A stretch of 9,936 nt of DNA from JAAEEP01 sp035529155 (GCA_035529155.1 DATKXF010000084.1:1-9936), one strand, 5' to 3'. Numbered from the stretch's first letter, positions 1 to 6,970 are shown. Made by a program: numbers and translations. The notes: a model not told the origin generated them from the sequence alone.

Positions 1-83
1 GCCACATCAGTATCGATGAGCACCTCGAAGGTCTCACCGTGTGAGTCCAATCTAGCTATGATCGCGTCCTCGATGCTGACCAT
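1..83 (-). CDS. SBDS/Sdo1 ribosome maturation protein (N-terminal 27 residues only)
   Basis: Only the first 27 codons are in the window; the gene continues past the left edge. The reverse-strand translation begins MVSIEDAIIARLDSHGETFE and goes on VLIDTDV, which matches the conserved start of archaeal SBDS (Shwachman-Bodian-Diamond) proteins, including the HGE-FEVL-D segment of the FYSH domain. The family helps release the anti-association factor aIF6 from the large ribosomal subunit. The start is the ATG at 83-81, preceded by a GGTGA ribosome-binding sequence in the 7-base gap after the psmA stop. Such tight spacing implies cotranscription with psmA. The psmA-SBDS order is the classic archaeal arrangement, usually followed by exosome genes rrp4, rrp41 and rrp42, which should lie beyond the left edge. 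The identification rests on a short fragment but is supported by context. Confidence 0.85.
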   Translation of the reverse strand, partial: MVSIEDAIIARLDSHGETFEVLIDTDV

Positions 84-90
84 TTTCACC

Positions 91-813
91 TTACTCTGAG
101 ACAAGCTTCGCGATGTAGGACTCAACTTCAGATTCCTCAATCTGCCTGAAGTTCTCCTCTCTCCTCACGATGCCGATCTCTACCGCCTTAGGGTTGAGCT
201 TGTCTTCATCGGTCGCCTTCAGAAGAGCCTTTAGACCGAGGAGTATAGCCTCCTCCATCTCCATGTTCTCCTGATAGTCCTCCTCGAAGACCTCCATGAC
301 CGAATTCCGGCCAGCACCAATGCTCCCTGCCTTGTATGATACGAGGGCGCCACTTGGGTCGGTCTCGAAAAGGTGCTCGCCTTGTTCATCCACTCCGGCC
401 ACCAAAAGTGCCGTTCCAAAAGGACGAACTCCGCCGTACTGCGTGTAGTTCTGCTTGAAATCACAGATCCTCTTAACCAAGGCTTCCACCCCCATCTTTT
501 CATCATAAGTGATCTTGCTTATCTGTGCGATCACCCTAGCCTGGTCTACGAGGATCCTTGCATCGGCCACCAATCCTGAAGTGGCGCATCCAACATGCTC
601 ATCGATGCGGAATATCTTCTCAATGGATTTTGGTTCCATAAGGCGACTGGCGATTCTTTTATCCACGATTAGGACCACTCCGTCCTTGAATTTGAGGCCG
701 ACAGTCGTGGTACCCCGTTTCACCGCCTCTCTAGCATATTCAACCTGGAACAACCTTCCATCAGGTGAGAAGACGGTTATGGCCCTGTCGTATGCCATCT
801 GTCCTGGCTGCAT
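91..813 (-). CDS. psmA: Proteasome subunit alpha
   Basis: The 240-residue protein has the usual length of the archaeal 20S proteasome alpha subunit. Seven copies form each outer ring, which gates substrate entry and docks the PAN or Cdc48-type ATPase. The N-terminus has the family signature YDRAITVFSPDGRLFQVEYA (residues 8-27), containing the gate residues and helix H0. Lys66 (in SIEK) aligns with the Thermoplasma alpha-ring lysine that binds the C-terminal HbYX tail of the ATPase. The conserved YTQYGGVRPFG segment follows at about 122-132. No catalytic threonine is expected in an alpha subunit. The ATG start at 813 has a GGAGTGATG ribosome-binding sequence just upstream. The stop lies 7 bases before the SBDS start, so the two form an operon. 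The upstream neighbour is an Hdr operon rather than the RNase P genes often found here. Similarity to the Thermoplasma protein is strong throughout. Confidence 0.97.
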   Translation of the reverse strand: MQPGQMAYDRAITVFSPDGRLFQVEYAREAVKRGTTTVGLKFKDGVVLIVDKRIASRLMEPKSIEKIFRIDEHVGCATSGLVADARILVDQARVIAQISKITYDEKMGVEALVKRICDFKQNYTQYGGVRPFGTALLVAGVDEQGEHLFETDPSGALVSYKAGSIGAGRNSVMEVFEEDYQENMEMEEAILLGLKALLKATDEDKLNPKAVEIGIVRREENFRQIEESEVESYIAKLVSE

Positions 814-870
814 TTCATCACTCCATATCTATTACACATATAGGCTTCGCTACGCCATCTGCCTAAACAA

Positions 871-888
871 CTACTTAAATATATAGCT
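871..888 (-). promoter_or_regulatory. Candidate TATA element for the psmA-SBDS operon
   Basis: The reverse strand reads AGCTATATATTTAAGTAG, an A/T-only core about 60-70 bases upstream of the psmA start. An archaeal start site about 25 bases downstream would fall near 850 and give a leader of roughly 35-40 bases. This is motif inspection only; no BRE was scored. Confidence 0.5.
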
Positions 889-975
889 ATTGTCTCAACA
901 TCCCTCTGGGGCGCACTCTATTGACCGAGTTTTCCTCTCAATTTTCTTTCAGATCTGATGCCAAGGTTTGCACTG

Positions 976-995
976 GAGCGGGTCATCCCACGCTC
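976..995. other. Short bulged hairpin in the psmA upstream gap
   Basis: GAGCG at 976-980 pairs with CGCTC at 991-995, and GG at 981-982 pairs with CC at 988-989. One A is bulged and the loop is five bases. It lies about 120 bases downstream of the Hdr fusion stop and about 165 bases upstream of psmA. It could be a 3' end processing or termination element of the Hdr transcript, but no T tract follows on the reverse strand. The rest of the 301-base gap (814-1114) holds the psmA TATA candidate and nothing else I can identify. Confidence 0.25.
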
Positions 996-1114
996 TCGAG
1001 CTCATTCCTTCGAAACAAGTATCATCATTGATTATTTTCCGAGGACAAATGTTACCCGTTGAAAACTCGAAATTCGTTGCTCCCTGCACTCGAGGGGGGC
1101 CGAACATTCTCTTC

Positions 1115-2728
1115 TCACAGTTTCAAGTGCCTCGCAAGGTACGTGGTGTAATCCTCGATGGGAATGTCCACCAGGCCGGGGTCGCACGGGATCTCCTTGT
1201 AGGTGGCGCAGCTCAGATGTATCCTGCACTTGGGGCAGATCGTCAGTAAGGTGTCGGCCCCCGTCTTCTTGGCTTCCATGATCCTCTCGAGCTGCATCTT
1301 ATGAGCGGATTCACTGCACGCCACGAAGGAGCTGACTCCACAACAGATGGCCTTATCCCGAACATTTTCCATTTCCCTGATCTCGATCCCAGCCCTTTCC
1401 AGTAGCTCTCTCGGCGGATCGTAAATGCCCAGGTGGCGACCAAGTCTGCAGGACTCGTGAAAGGTGACCGTTCCACTGTTGTCTGAGGAGAGGTCGATCT
1501 CGCCTTTATCTGCCAGCTCCAGGAGGAACTCCGAGATGTGCATGACCTCGAAATCCAGATCCCCAAGGATGTCCCTGTAATCCACCTCGAAAGTTCGAAG
1601 ACCTTCGGGGCAGGTGAATACAACTGTCTTGGCCCCGCTATCCTTGATGGCCTCGATATTCTTGTTCATCAGCAGCTCGAAATTATCCTCATCTCCAACC
1701 CAATTGAGGTCGTGACCACAGCAGACCTCCTTGTTGCTCACAACGGGCTCGATGCCTGCATGGTTGAGCAGCTTGATGGCACTCACAGCCGTCTCGGTGA
1801 GATCAAGTTCACGGTCTCTGAACACCAGGTCCATATGGGGGAGACAACCCGTGAAGTAGAAAACATCTCCCTTGGTCTGGGTCTTCACATCCTTAGGTAT
1901 CCAAGAGAGCCTGTTCTGCTCTTCAGTGAATGCCATGATCCTCATCATGCTCTGGAGCATCCCGCCCTGAGGACACTCCGTGATGATGGAGTCATGTAAT
2001 CCCCCTAGGAGCACGGCTTCAGATCTCATTCTCCTGATGAACTCGGAGTAGTCGACCTCGTAGGGGCACATCGCGTTGCACATCTCGCAGGTGATGCAGG
2101 ACCATATGTCCTTGTCCTCGGTCAGTCCCTCCGACACTCCTTCCAGGGCTCGAAGCACTATTCTCCTGGGAGCGAACTCCTCATCGAACCGAGCCACCGG
2201 ACAGACGCTGGTGCACTTGCCGCACTCTACGCAGTCGTAAGCGCTCGTGCTCGAGATGATGTCGTCGATCGCATCCTTATCGAAAGCACCCCCCACCTCA
2301 CCGATCTCACCGATCCTTGGTAAGGGATTCGGACCGAGCTCCTTTATCCTCGAGACGAGGTCGTTGGTGAGCTTGGCGAACTTCTTGGTCTCGGCCGCGG
2401 CCAGCCACTCGGCTTCCAGTCGATCCCCGCCGAGACCGAGGTAATCGAGAAGTTTCTTAATCGTCTCCACCCTCTCCTTCGCCATCTTGTTGCCCTCGAG
2501 GAAATGGCATTCATCTATGCGACAGCCGACGAGAGCCACACCGTCCGCGCCGTACTCGAAGGCCTTCATTATCATGGCCGGATCGACCCTCCCGGTACAC
2601 ATCACCCTCACGATCTTGACTCCTGATGGATAGTCGATGTTCTGGACTCCGGTCAATCTCGCCGCAGGATAACCGCACCAATTGCAGGCGAATGTGACAA
2701 CGACCGGATCGAAAGCCTCCCTATCCAT
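1115..2728 (-). CDS. MvhD-HdrC-HdrB fusion (heterodisulfide reductase-like iron-sulfur protein)
   Basis: The 537-residue protein joins three normally separate subunits. Residues 10-110 are an MvhD/FlpD [2Fe-2S] domain (FACNWC, VMCTGRVDP, GCRIDECHFLEGN; Cys15, 18, 44, 69, 74), the entry point for electrons from hydrogenase or formate dehydrogenase. Residues 160-225 are an HdrC-like double [4Fe-4S] domain (Cys166/169/172/176 and Cys211/214/217/221). Residues 290-505 carry two HdrB CCG modules: Cys295, Cys336-337 and Cys373, then Cys427, Cys462-463, Cys498 and Cys501. CCG modules bind noncubane clusters that reduce disulfides. The last cysteine of the first module is Gly376 (CPEG instead of CPxC). 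No membrane segment is seen, so a soluble complex is likely. The start ATG at 2728 overlaps the TGA stop of the HdrA gene by one base, with GGAG 8 bases upstream, so translation is coupled. The physiological disulfide is unknown; it need not be CoM-S-S-CoB. Confidence 0.9.
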   Translation of the reverse strand: MDREAFDPVVVTFACNWCGYPAARLTGVQNIDYPSGVKIVRVMCTGRVDPAMIMKAFEYGADGVALVGCRIDECHFLEGNKMAKERVETIKKLLDYLGLGGDRLEAEWLAAAETKKFAKLTNDLVSRIKELGPNPLPRIGEIGEVGGAFDKDAIDDIISSTSAYDCVECGKCTSVCPVARFDEEFAPRRIVLRALEGVSEGLTEDKDIWSCITCEMCNAMCPYEVDYSEFIRRMRSEAVLLGGLHDSIITECPQGGMLQSMMRIMAFTEEQNRLSWIPKDVKTQTKGDVFYFTGCLPHMDLVFRDRELDLTETAVSAIKLLNHAGIEPVVSNKEVCCGHDLNWVGDEDNFELLMNKNIEAIKDSGAKTVVFTCPEGLRTFEVDYRDILGDLDFEVMHISEFLLELADKGEIDLSSDNSGTVTFHESCRLGRHLGIYDPPRELLERAGIEIREMENVRDKAICCGVSSFVACSESAHKMQLERIMEAKKTGADTLLTICPKCRIHLSCATYKEIPCDPGLVDIPIEDYTTYLARHLKL

Positions 2729-4470
2729 CAGCTGATCTCCTTTATCACCGAGCGAACCTGGGAAAGTAGGCTGGCCCTCGTGTAGTGCCTCATAGCCATC
2801 GATTTATTGCAGCAGACCACCGAGCAGATGCCGCACCCTTCACAGATCATCTCATCCACGCTGGCGACCCTCCGGTCTCCCTTTTCTACGAGCACGACCG
2901 CCTCAAAGGGACAGTTCTCCACGCATTGCCCGCATCCCCTGCAGGTACGCTCGTTGACCTCAGCCACCAGATTATCAATAGATATCTCGCCCTCTTTCAG
3001 GAGGTGGATGACCTCTAGTGCGGTCTTCTTAGCGTCGTCGATGGAATACCTTATTCCCTTGGGGCCCTGGGCACAACCCACTACATAGATTCCCTTCTTT
3101 ATTTCCTCAGGATACATGGGGTTGAAGTCCTTCATGAACCCGTCAATATCAACCTGAAGCCGGAGCATCTTCACCAGTTCCTCCGAACCAAAGCTTGGCT
3201 CCTGACCCACGACGAGAACCACTAGATCGCTATGGATGTTCAGTATCTCTCCAGCGTCGGCATCCTCCACCCTCAACAGTATCTCGCCGTCATCATCGAT
3301 TATCTCCGCCACACGTCCCCTGACGAAGATCACGCCCGCTCCCCTCGCCTCGAGAAGAAGATTCTCAAAACCTCTGTAGGGACCTCGAAGATCGATGAAG
3401 TGGACGTAGACTTCTGCCTCAGGGTGGGCCAACTTAATTTCTTTCGCTGAACCGATCGCGTATGTGCAGCATACTATGGAGCAGTAGTTGTTGGCTCGAT
3501 GGCAGTCGCGGGATCCCACGCAAAGTACGAAGTTCACCACCTTGGGAATCTTTCCGTCCGAAGGCCTTCTGAAATCTGTAGTGCTGGCTTTCGCCATGAT
3601 ATCGCAGAACTCCATGGAGTTCACCACATCCTCCAGCCTATCGTAATTATACTCTGGGAGTGAAATGGGGTCGAAGGTCTTGGAGCCAGTCGCCACTATT
3701 ATTATCCCAACATCGAACTCCTTCATCTCCCCGTTCGATTCAACCACGATGTGTCTCTCCCCGAAGCGCCCAGATATCTGCTTGACATTGCTATTCAGCA
3801 TGACTTCTATGTTTGGATGCGTCGTGATCTCAGGTATCTTTGGTGTCAGAACGCACTCCTTGCAGTACCTCATGCAGCATATTCCGCATTCGTGCGTTGG
3901 GAAGGTGTTGGATAGCATATACGCTCTCCCTCCGAGTCGATTCTCCTTCTCGACCAGATAGACCTTGAAACCCTCGTCGGCAATGGCATTCGCGGATGCC
4001 ATTCCGGCAATGCCACCGCCAATGACCAGGACACTGTCCCGTATAGGCATGATAATGTCATCGAGAGGCTTCCCCGCTCGCAATCGCGCCAGACCGCTCA
4101 GCAGCAGGGACTTGGCCTTCCTCGTCCCCGTCTCCCGATCGGTATGGGCCAGCATGCAAAGCTCCTTGAGGTTCACCCTCTCGTAGAGGTACTTGTTCAG
4201 GCCGGCTTCTATCAATGACTCCCTTAATCGCTCACTCGTTGCGGTCTGGCAGCATCCCAACAGAACCCTATCTGGCTTGTGCTCTCGATATCTCTCCACG
4301 ATCTTGGCGATCTCCTCCACGGCACAGAGCTCATGATGTATGAGAACATCGACCACATCTTTCTCATGGAGGAGCATATCCCTCATGCTTTCAAGATCGA
4401 TGAAATCACACATTTTACCATGTTCAGAACAAAGGTATAACGCTATCGTCCTTTTCGCGCCTTGAGCCAT
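2728..4470 (-). CDS. hdrA: HdrA-like FAD/iron-sulfur subunit of heterodisulfide reductase
   Basis: About 580 residues (numbered here from the upstream ATG at 4476). Residues 10-110 are the HdrA N-terminal domain with Cys16, 51, 75/76 and 107 as likely cluster ligands. Residues 148-490 are the thioredoxin-reductase-like FAD domain: GGGIAG at 153-158, and the HdrA CX12CX3CC cluster motif at Cys319, 332, 336 and 337. Residues 510-560 form a C-terminal double [4Fe-4S] ferredoxin (Cys512/515/518/522 and 545/548/551/555). The inserted ferredoxin domain of methanogen HdrA is missing. The usual FPTNDCSxC motif is replaced by a longer HECGICCMRYCKEC stretch (196-208). In known Hdr complexes HdrA bifurcates electrons to ferredoxin and to HdrB; here its partner is the downstream fusion, coupled by a TGATG overlap. 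I chose the ATG at 4470 because GGAGG (4484-4480) is 9 bases away; the ATG at 4476 is only 3 bases away. Confidence 0.92.
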   Translation of the reverse strand: MAQGAKRTIALYLCSEHGKMCDFIDLESMRDMLLHEKDVVDVLIHHELCAVEEIAKIVERYREHKPDRVLLGCCQTATSERLRESLIEAGLNKYLYERVNLKELCMLAHTDRETGTRKAKSLLLSGLARLRAGKPLDDIIMPIRDSVLVIGGGIAGMASANAIADEGFKVYLVEKENRLGGRAYMLSNTFPTHECGICCMRYCKECVLTPKIPEITTHPNIEVMLNSNVKQISGRFGERHIVVESNGEMKEFDVGIIIVATGSKTFDPISLPEYNYDRLEDVVNSMEFCDIMAKASTTDFRRPSDGKIPKVVNFVLCVGSRDCHRANNYCSIVCCTYAIGSAKEIKLAHPEAEVYVHFIDLRGPYRGFENLLLEARGAGVIFVRGRVAEIIDDDGEILLRVEDADAGEILNIHSDLVVLVVGQEPSFGSEELVKMLRLQVDIDGFMKDFNPMYPEEIKKGIYVVGCAQGPKGIRYSIDDAKKTALEVIHLLKEGEISIDNLVAEVNERTCRGCGQCVENCPFEAVVLVEKGDRRVASVDEMICEGCGICSVVCCNKSMAMRHYTRASLLSQVRSVIKEIS

Positions 4471-4479
4471 AACCATGCG

Positions 4480-4484
4480 CCTCC
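4480..4484 (-). promoter_or_regulatory. Ribosome-binding site that decides the hdrA start
   Basis: The reverse strand reads GGAGG at 4484-4480. It is 3 bases from the ATG at 4476 and 9 bases from the ATG at 4470, so the second start is favoured. The difference is only two residues. Confidence 0.6.
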
Positions 4485-4537
4485 GCGATAAGAAATTGTC
4501 ATTCGTATTGTGAACATCGTTAATATCTACTTTGCTT

Positions 4538-4556
4538 CCTTATATTATTAATCATA
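4538..4556 (-). promoter_or_regulatory. Candidate TATA element for the Hdr operon
   Basis: The reverse strand reads TATGATTAATAATATAAGG, the most A/T-rich run upstream of hdrA. A start site about 25 bases downstream would lie near 4515, giving a leader of roughly 40-45 bases. It suggests the two Hdr genes are transcribed separately from ftsZ-rnp2. The stretch 4560-4689 holds no gene I can support. Confidence 0.45.
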
Positions 4557-4689
4557 AAATCGAATGGAAATCAAGATAGAAAGATGATTAACGTACACAA
4601 GAAGCGCTCCGCTACTTCGATCCGAATGGTCGACCGAATCTCTTAGCGGGCATCTTTGGATCGGGTAAGGGCTTGAATCCAGCTCGTGA

Positions 4690-4998
4690 CTATCCTGAAC
4701 TGAAGTATTGCTCCCTCAGCTTCCTCAGTGTCCCTGAGGTGCTCAAAGTCTTGACCTCAATTCCCTGTCTTCTTTCACCGAGAGAGCCAAGGATCTCCAC
4801 GGTCTGGTCTTTGAGAATATGGGCACATCTCACTATTCCCATCTCTCCATCGAATTGGATTACTCTTGGTTCTTCGATGCCCTGCTCCCTAGTGGCTTCC
4901 CTGATTAGAGTGATGAGCCCGCTCTTTGTAATCGGGCCACCCTGTGTGAGGGCGAAGGCAATGTACCGCCTTCTCCCCCTTTTATCCTTGACAACCAT
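4690..4998 (-). CDS. rnp2: Ribonuclease P protein component 2 (Pop5/Rpp14 family)
   Basis: The 102-residue protein matches archaeal Pop5. A basic N-terminus leads into RRRYIAFAL, followed by an ITKSGLITLIREA helix, the GIVRCAH strand and a C-terminal VKTLSTSGTLRKLREQY, the VSGTI-LR signature of the family. Pop5 binds the catalytic domain of RNase P RNA with Rpp30 and helps cleave 5' leaders from tRNA precursors. The start ATG at 4998 lies 18 bases behind the ftsZ stop with a GGTGA sequence in the gap, so the two are probably cotranscribed. In many euryarchaea rnp2 is beside rnp3 and directly upstream of psmA; here Hdr genes come between. It is the only complete gene in the window ending in TAG, and the frame continues open for 25 codons beyond it. 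It is slightly shorter than the family members I recall (about 120-140 residues). Confidence 0.88.
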   Translation of the reverse strand: MVVKDKRGRRRYIAFALTQGGPITKSGLITLIREATREQGIEEPRVIQFDGEMGIVRCAHILKDQTVEILGSLGERRQGIEVKTLSTSGTLRKLREQYFSSG

Positions 4999-5016
4999 GT
5001 CTTCTAGTCACCGGTC

Positions 5017-6096
5017 TTAAAGGATGGTACCTTTCTCCAGGAACTGCGGGGACTTGACGCCGGTAATGACCACGAGTACCTTGATCGTGCCCTCGACCTC
5101 CGGCTCCACAGCACATCCCCAGATGATCCTTGACATCGGGTTTATTTGCTCTCCTATGAGCCTGGCAGCCTTCTCCGCCTCGGAGACGGTCATATCGGGG
5201 CCACCCACAACGCGAATCAGAGCGCCCTTCGCCGATTTAACATTGATATCGCCCAGGAGCGGCGATGACATGGCCTCTGCTACTGCCTCCTCCACCCTTC
5301 CATTGTTGGAGTCTGATTCCCCGATGCCTATCATTGCCACGCCACCGTTCTCCATGATTGTCATCATGTCGTTGAAGTCGACATTGACCAGTGCGGGCTT
5401 TGTAATGATCTCGGTTATGCCTTTTATGGACTGCATCAGGACCTCGTCAGCCACCCGGAAGGCGGCTTCTATCGGGAGCTTCGGTACCAATTCCAACAAT
5501 TTGTCGTTCTCCACCACGATAGTTGTGTCGCAGAATTCTTTCATGAGATCCAGACCTCTGAGGGCATTATCCCTTCTTAGCTTCCCCTCAGCCCTGAATG
5601 GAAGGGTGACGATCCCCATCACAAGCCTGCTTGAGCGCTTGGACAACTCTGCAACATAGGGAGCGGAGCCCGTTCCTGTACCACCGCCCATACCTGCGGT
5701 TATGAAAACAATGTCCTGATTTTGGACGAACCTCATGATTTCGCTCCTGGCCTCGTCGGTAGCCATTCTTCCAACGTCCGGCTGTGCCCCTGCTCCTAGT
5801 CCTCTTGTTACGGTCCTACCCAGAAGTATTTTGTTCGGTGCCTGAATCGAAAGCAAGTGCTTTGCATCGCTGTTCGCAGCTACCAGCGTGGCACCCATGA
5901 TTCCCGCTTCGTTGATCCTGCGGATAGTGTTAGAACCACCACCTCCGCATCCCATGATCGTTATTTTCACTTGAAGAGACTCCACAAGTTTCTTTAGCTC
6001 TTCGTCGGATTCCATGGGAAGGCTAGGTTGATCAATTCCCTCTTCTTCCACAGATCCCTCGTGAGCCTCCAATGCCCTGTCAATGATGGATTTCAT
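5017..6096 (-). CDS. ftsZ: Cell division protein FtsZ
   Basis: The 359-residue protein is a tubulin-like GTPase that forms the division ring at mid-cell. Residues 1-40 are an acidic, probably flexible extension. The GTP-binding domain starts with ITIMGCGGGGSNT (45-57), then NSDAKHL, and the tubulin signature GGGTGTGSAP at 137-146. The catalytic T7 loop NVDFND (238-243) keeps both acidic residues of NxDxxD, so GTPase activity is expected in the polymer. The C-terminal domain has GGVAMIGIGES and INPMSRIIWG, and the strand KVLVVITGVKSPQF, as in the Methanocaldococcus FtsZ MJ0370 I recall, so I favour true FtsZ over CetZ. The protein ends nine residues later with FLEKGTIL, so no long C-terminal tail is present. 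It is the first gene of a leftward pair with rnp2. The start has only a weak GGGATGGGA ribosome-binding sequence. Confidence 0.96.
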   Translation of the reverse strand: MKSIIDRALEAHEGSVEEEGIDQPSLPMESDEELKKLVESLQVKITIMGCGGGGSNTIRRINEAGIMGATLVAANSDAKHLLSIQAPNKILLGRTVTRGLGAGAQPDVGRMATDEARSEIMRFVQNQDIVFITAGMGGGTGTGSAPYVAELSKRSSRLVMGIVTLPFRAEGKLRRDNALRGLDLMKEFCDTTIVVENDKLLELVPKLPIEAAFRVADEVLMQSIKGITEIITKPALVNVDFNDMMTIMENGGVAMIGIGESDSNNGRVEEAVAEAMSSPLLGDINVKSAKGALIRVVGGPDMTVSEAEKAARLIGEQINPMSRIIWGCAVEPEVEGTIKVLVVITGVKSPQFLEKGTIL

Positions 6097-6143
6097 GATT
6101 TCCCATCCCAGATGTTAGAATTCGGGTTGGCGAATGCGGTTGG

Positions 6144-6156
6144 ATATACTTAAATT
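6144..6156 (-). promoter_or_regulatory. Candidate TATA element for ftsZ-rnp2
   Basis: The reverse strand reads AATTTAAGTATAT in the 94-base gap between the zinc-ribbon gene and ftsZ. A start site 25 bases downstream would be near 6122, leaving a leader of about 25 bases. Confidence 0.5.
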
Positions 6157-6190
6157 CATTCTCTTCGCCACAATGCCAAGTAAGGGGTAG

Positions 6191-6970
6191 TCAGATGAAC
6201 TCGAACTCCGCCCCACAGTTTCTGCAATACCTATCCTCCGGGCCAAGGGGGGAACTGCACTCCGGACAGCGATCGATAAGGACCGCTCCGCACTCGCAGA
6301 CCTCGGTATCCTCATCGATCACAATTCCGCAGACAGGACAATTGATGAGGCGATAGCAGTCGAATATCTCCCCACAATAAGGGCAGACAGTGTTGTCCTC
6401 TGAGACCTGGGTTCCGCAAATGGGGCAGCAGAAGTCAACTCCCTCTTCCTGGAATATGGCGCCACATTCACATTTTCTTGATCCAGGTTCGAGATGGATG
6501 CCGCACAGGGGGCATATCAAGAATGAATGAGTCCCATCAGTCTGCGGGATCAGATTCTCGTACGGTTCATGACAGTATGGGCAGAAACCAGTGCGAGATA
6601 GGCAGATAAGGTGGAATGTTCTCTCGCACTTGCATTCCAGGTGATTTGAACCTTCCTTGATCCTTCCTAGACAAATCTGGCAGACCTGGGATTTCACCTC
6701 TGGACCGTTCACCATCACCCTTGGCCGTTGATCCCGGACACGGCCCCTCCTGATTATCTTAGTGATACCGTCCAGATTCGGGATCTTTGACCCCGGTCCA
6801 ATACCTTCCTTGGAGTTCATGTAACTCCTGAGACTGATGGCTGTCACAGCGGCCACTGCCCCAAGAACCGTTGCGGTAACCAGGAGAACGATCACAGGAG
6901 GATGCAGGGCTATTCGAATTATATCATTTTCTACGTTTTTCATATTACGCATAATCGGATACTTCTCCAC
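6191..6970 (-). CDS. Membrane-anchored RING-like (C4HC3) and tetra-zinc-ribbon protein
   Basis: This 259-residue protein has no family name I can assign. One hydrophobic segment (about 22-46) is a likely N-terminal membrane anchor. A basic linker follows (70-90). A cysteine/histidine cluster comes next: Cys97, 100, 113, 115, His120, Cys123, 130 and 133. Its spacing CX2C-X12-CXC-X4-HX2C-X6-CX2C fits a RING-CH/RING-variant cross-brace. Four zinc ribbons follow: Cys153/156/167/169, 182/185/196/199, 211/214/225/227 and 235/238/249/252, the first and third ending CECG. The cysteine-rich part is probably cytoplasmic, but topology is not settled. Ligase activity is not shown; zinc ribbons also mediate protein or nucleic-acid binding. 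The longest start is GTG at 6970 with AGGA 8 bases upstream; ATG codons at 6952 and 6943 are alternatives. It is transcribed like ftsZ but separated by a candidate ftsZ promoter. Confidence 0.8.
   Translation of the reverse strand: MEKYPIMRNMKNVENDIIRIALHPPVIVLLVTATVLGAVAAVTAISLRSYMNSKEGIGPGSKIPNLDGITKIIRRGRVRDQRPRVMVNGPEVKSQVCQICLGRIKEGSNHLECKCERTFHLICLSRTGFCPYCHEPYENLIPQTDGTHSFLICPLCGIHLEPGSRKCECGAIFQEEGVDFCCPICGTQVSEDNTVCPYCGEIFDCYRLINCPVCGIVIDEDTEVCECGAVLIDRCPECSSPLGPEDRYCRNCGAEFEFI

Noticed and set aside
971..1025. tRNA-like look around a TTCGAAAC sequence
   Set aside because: No acceptor, D or anticodon stems can be paired; only the TTCGA string resembles a T loop.
968..1249. Forward 93-codon frame across the end of the Hdr fusion gene
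   Set aside because: It is mostly antisense to the strongly supported HdrB domain and has no family features.
2728..4470. Reading the HdrA-like gene as a thioredoxin reductase or glutamate synthase small subunit
   Set aside because: The CX12CX3CC cluster motif, the HdrA N-terminal domain and the C-terminal double ferredoxin, plus the coupled HdrC/HdrB partner, specify HdrA.
4606..4621. Possible terminator hairpin (AGCG-CTC-CGCT) after rnp2
   Set aside because: The stem is only four bases and no T tract follows on the transcribed strand.
5017..6096. CetZ tubulin-like protein instead of FtsZ
   Set aside because: The NVDFND T7 loop, the GGVAMIGIGES strand and the IIWG segment match archaeal FtsZ, and the gene lacks CetZ-like features that I know.
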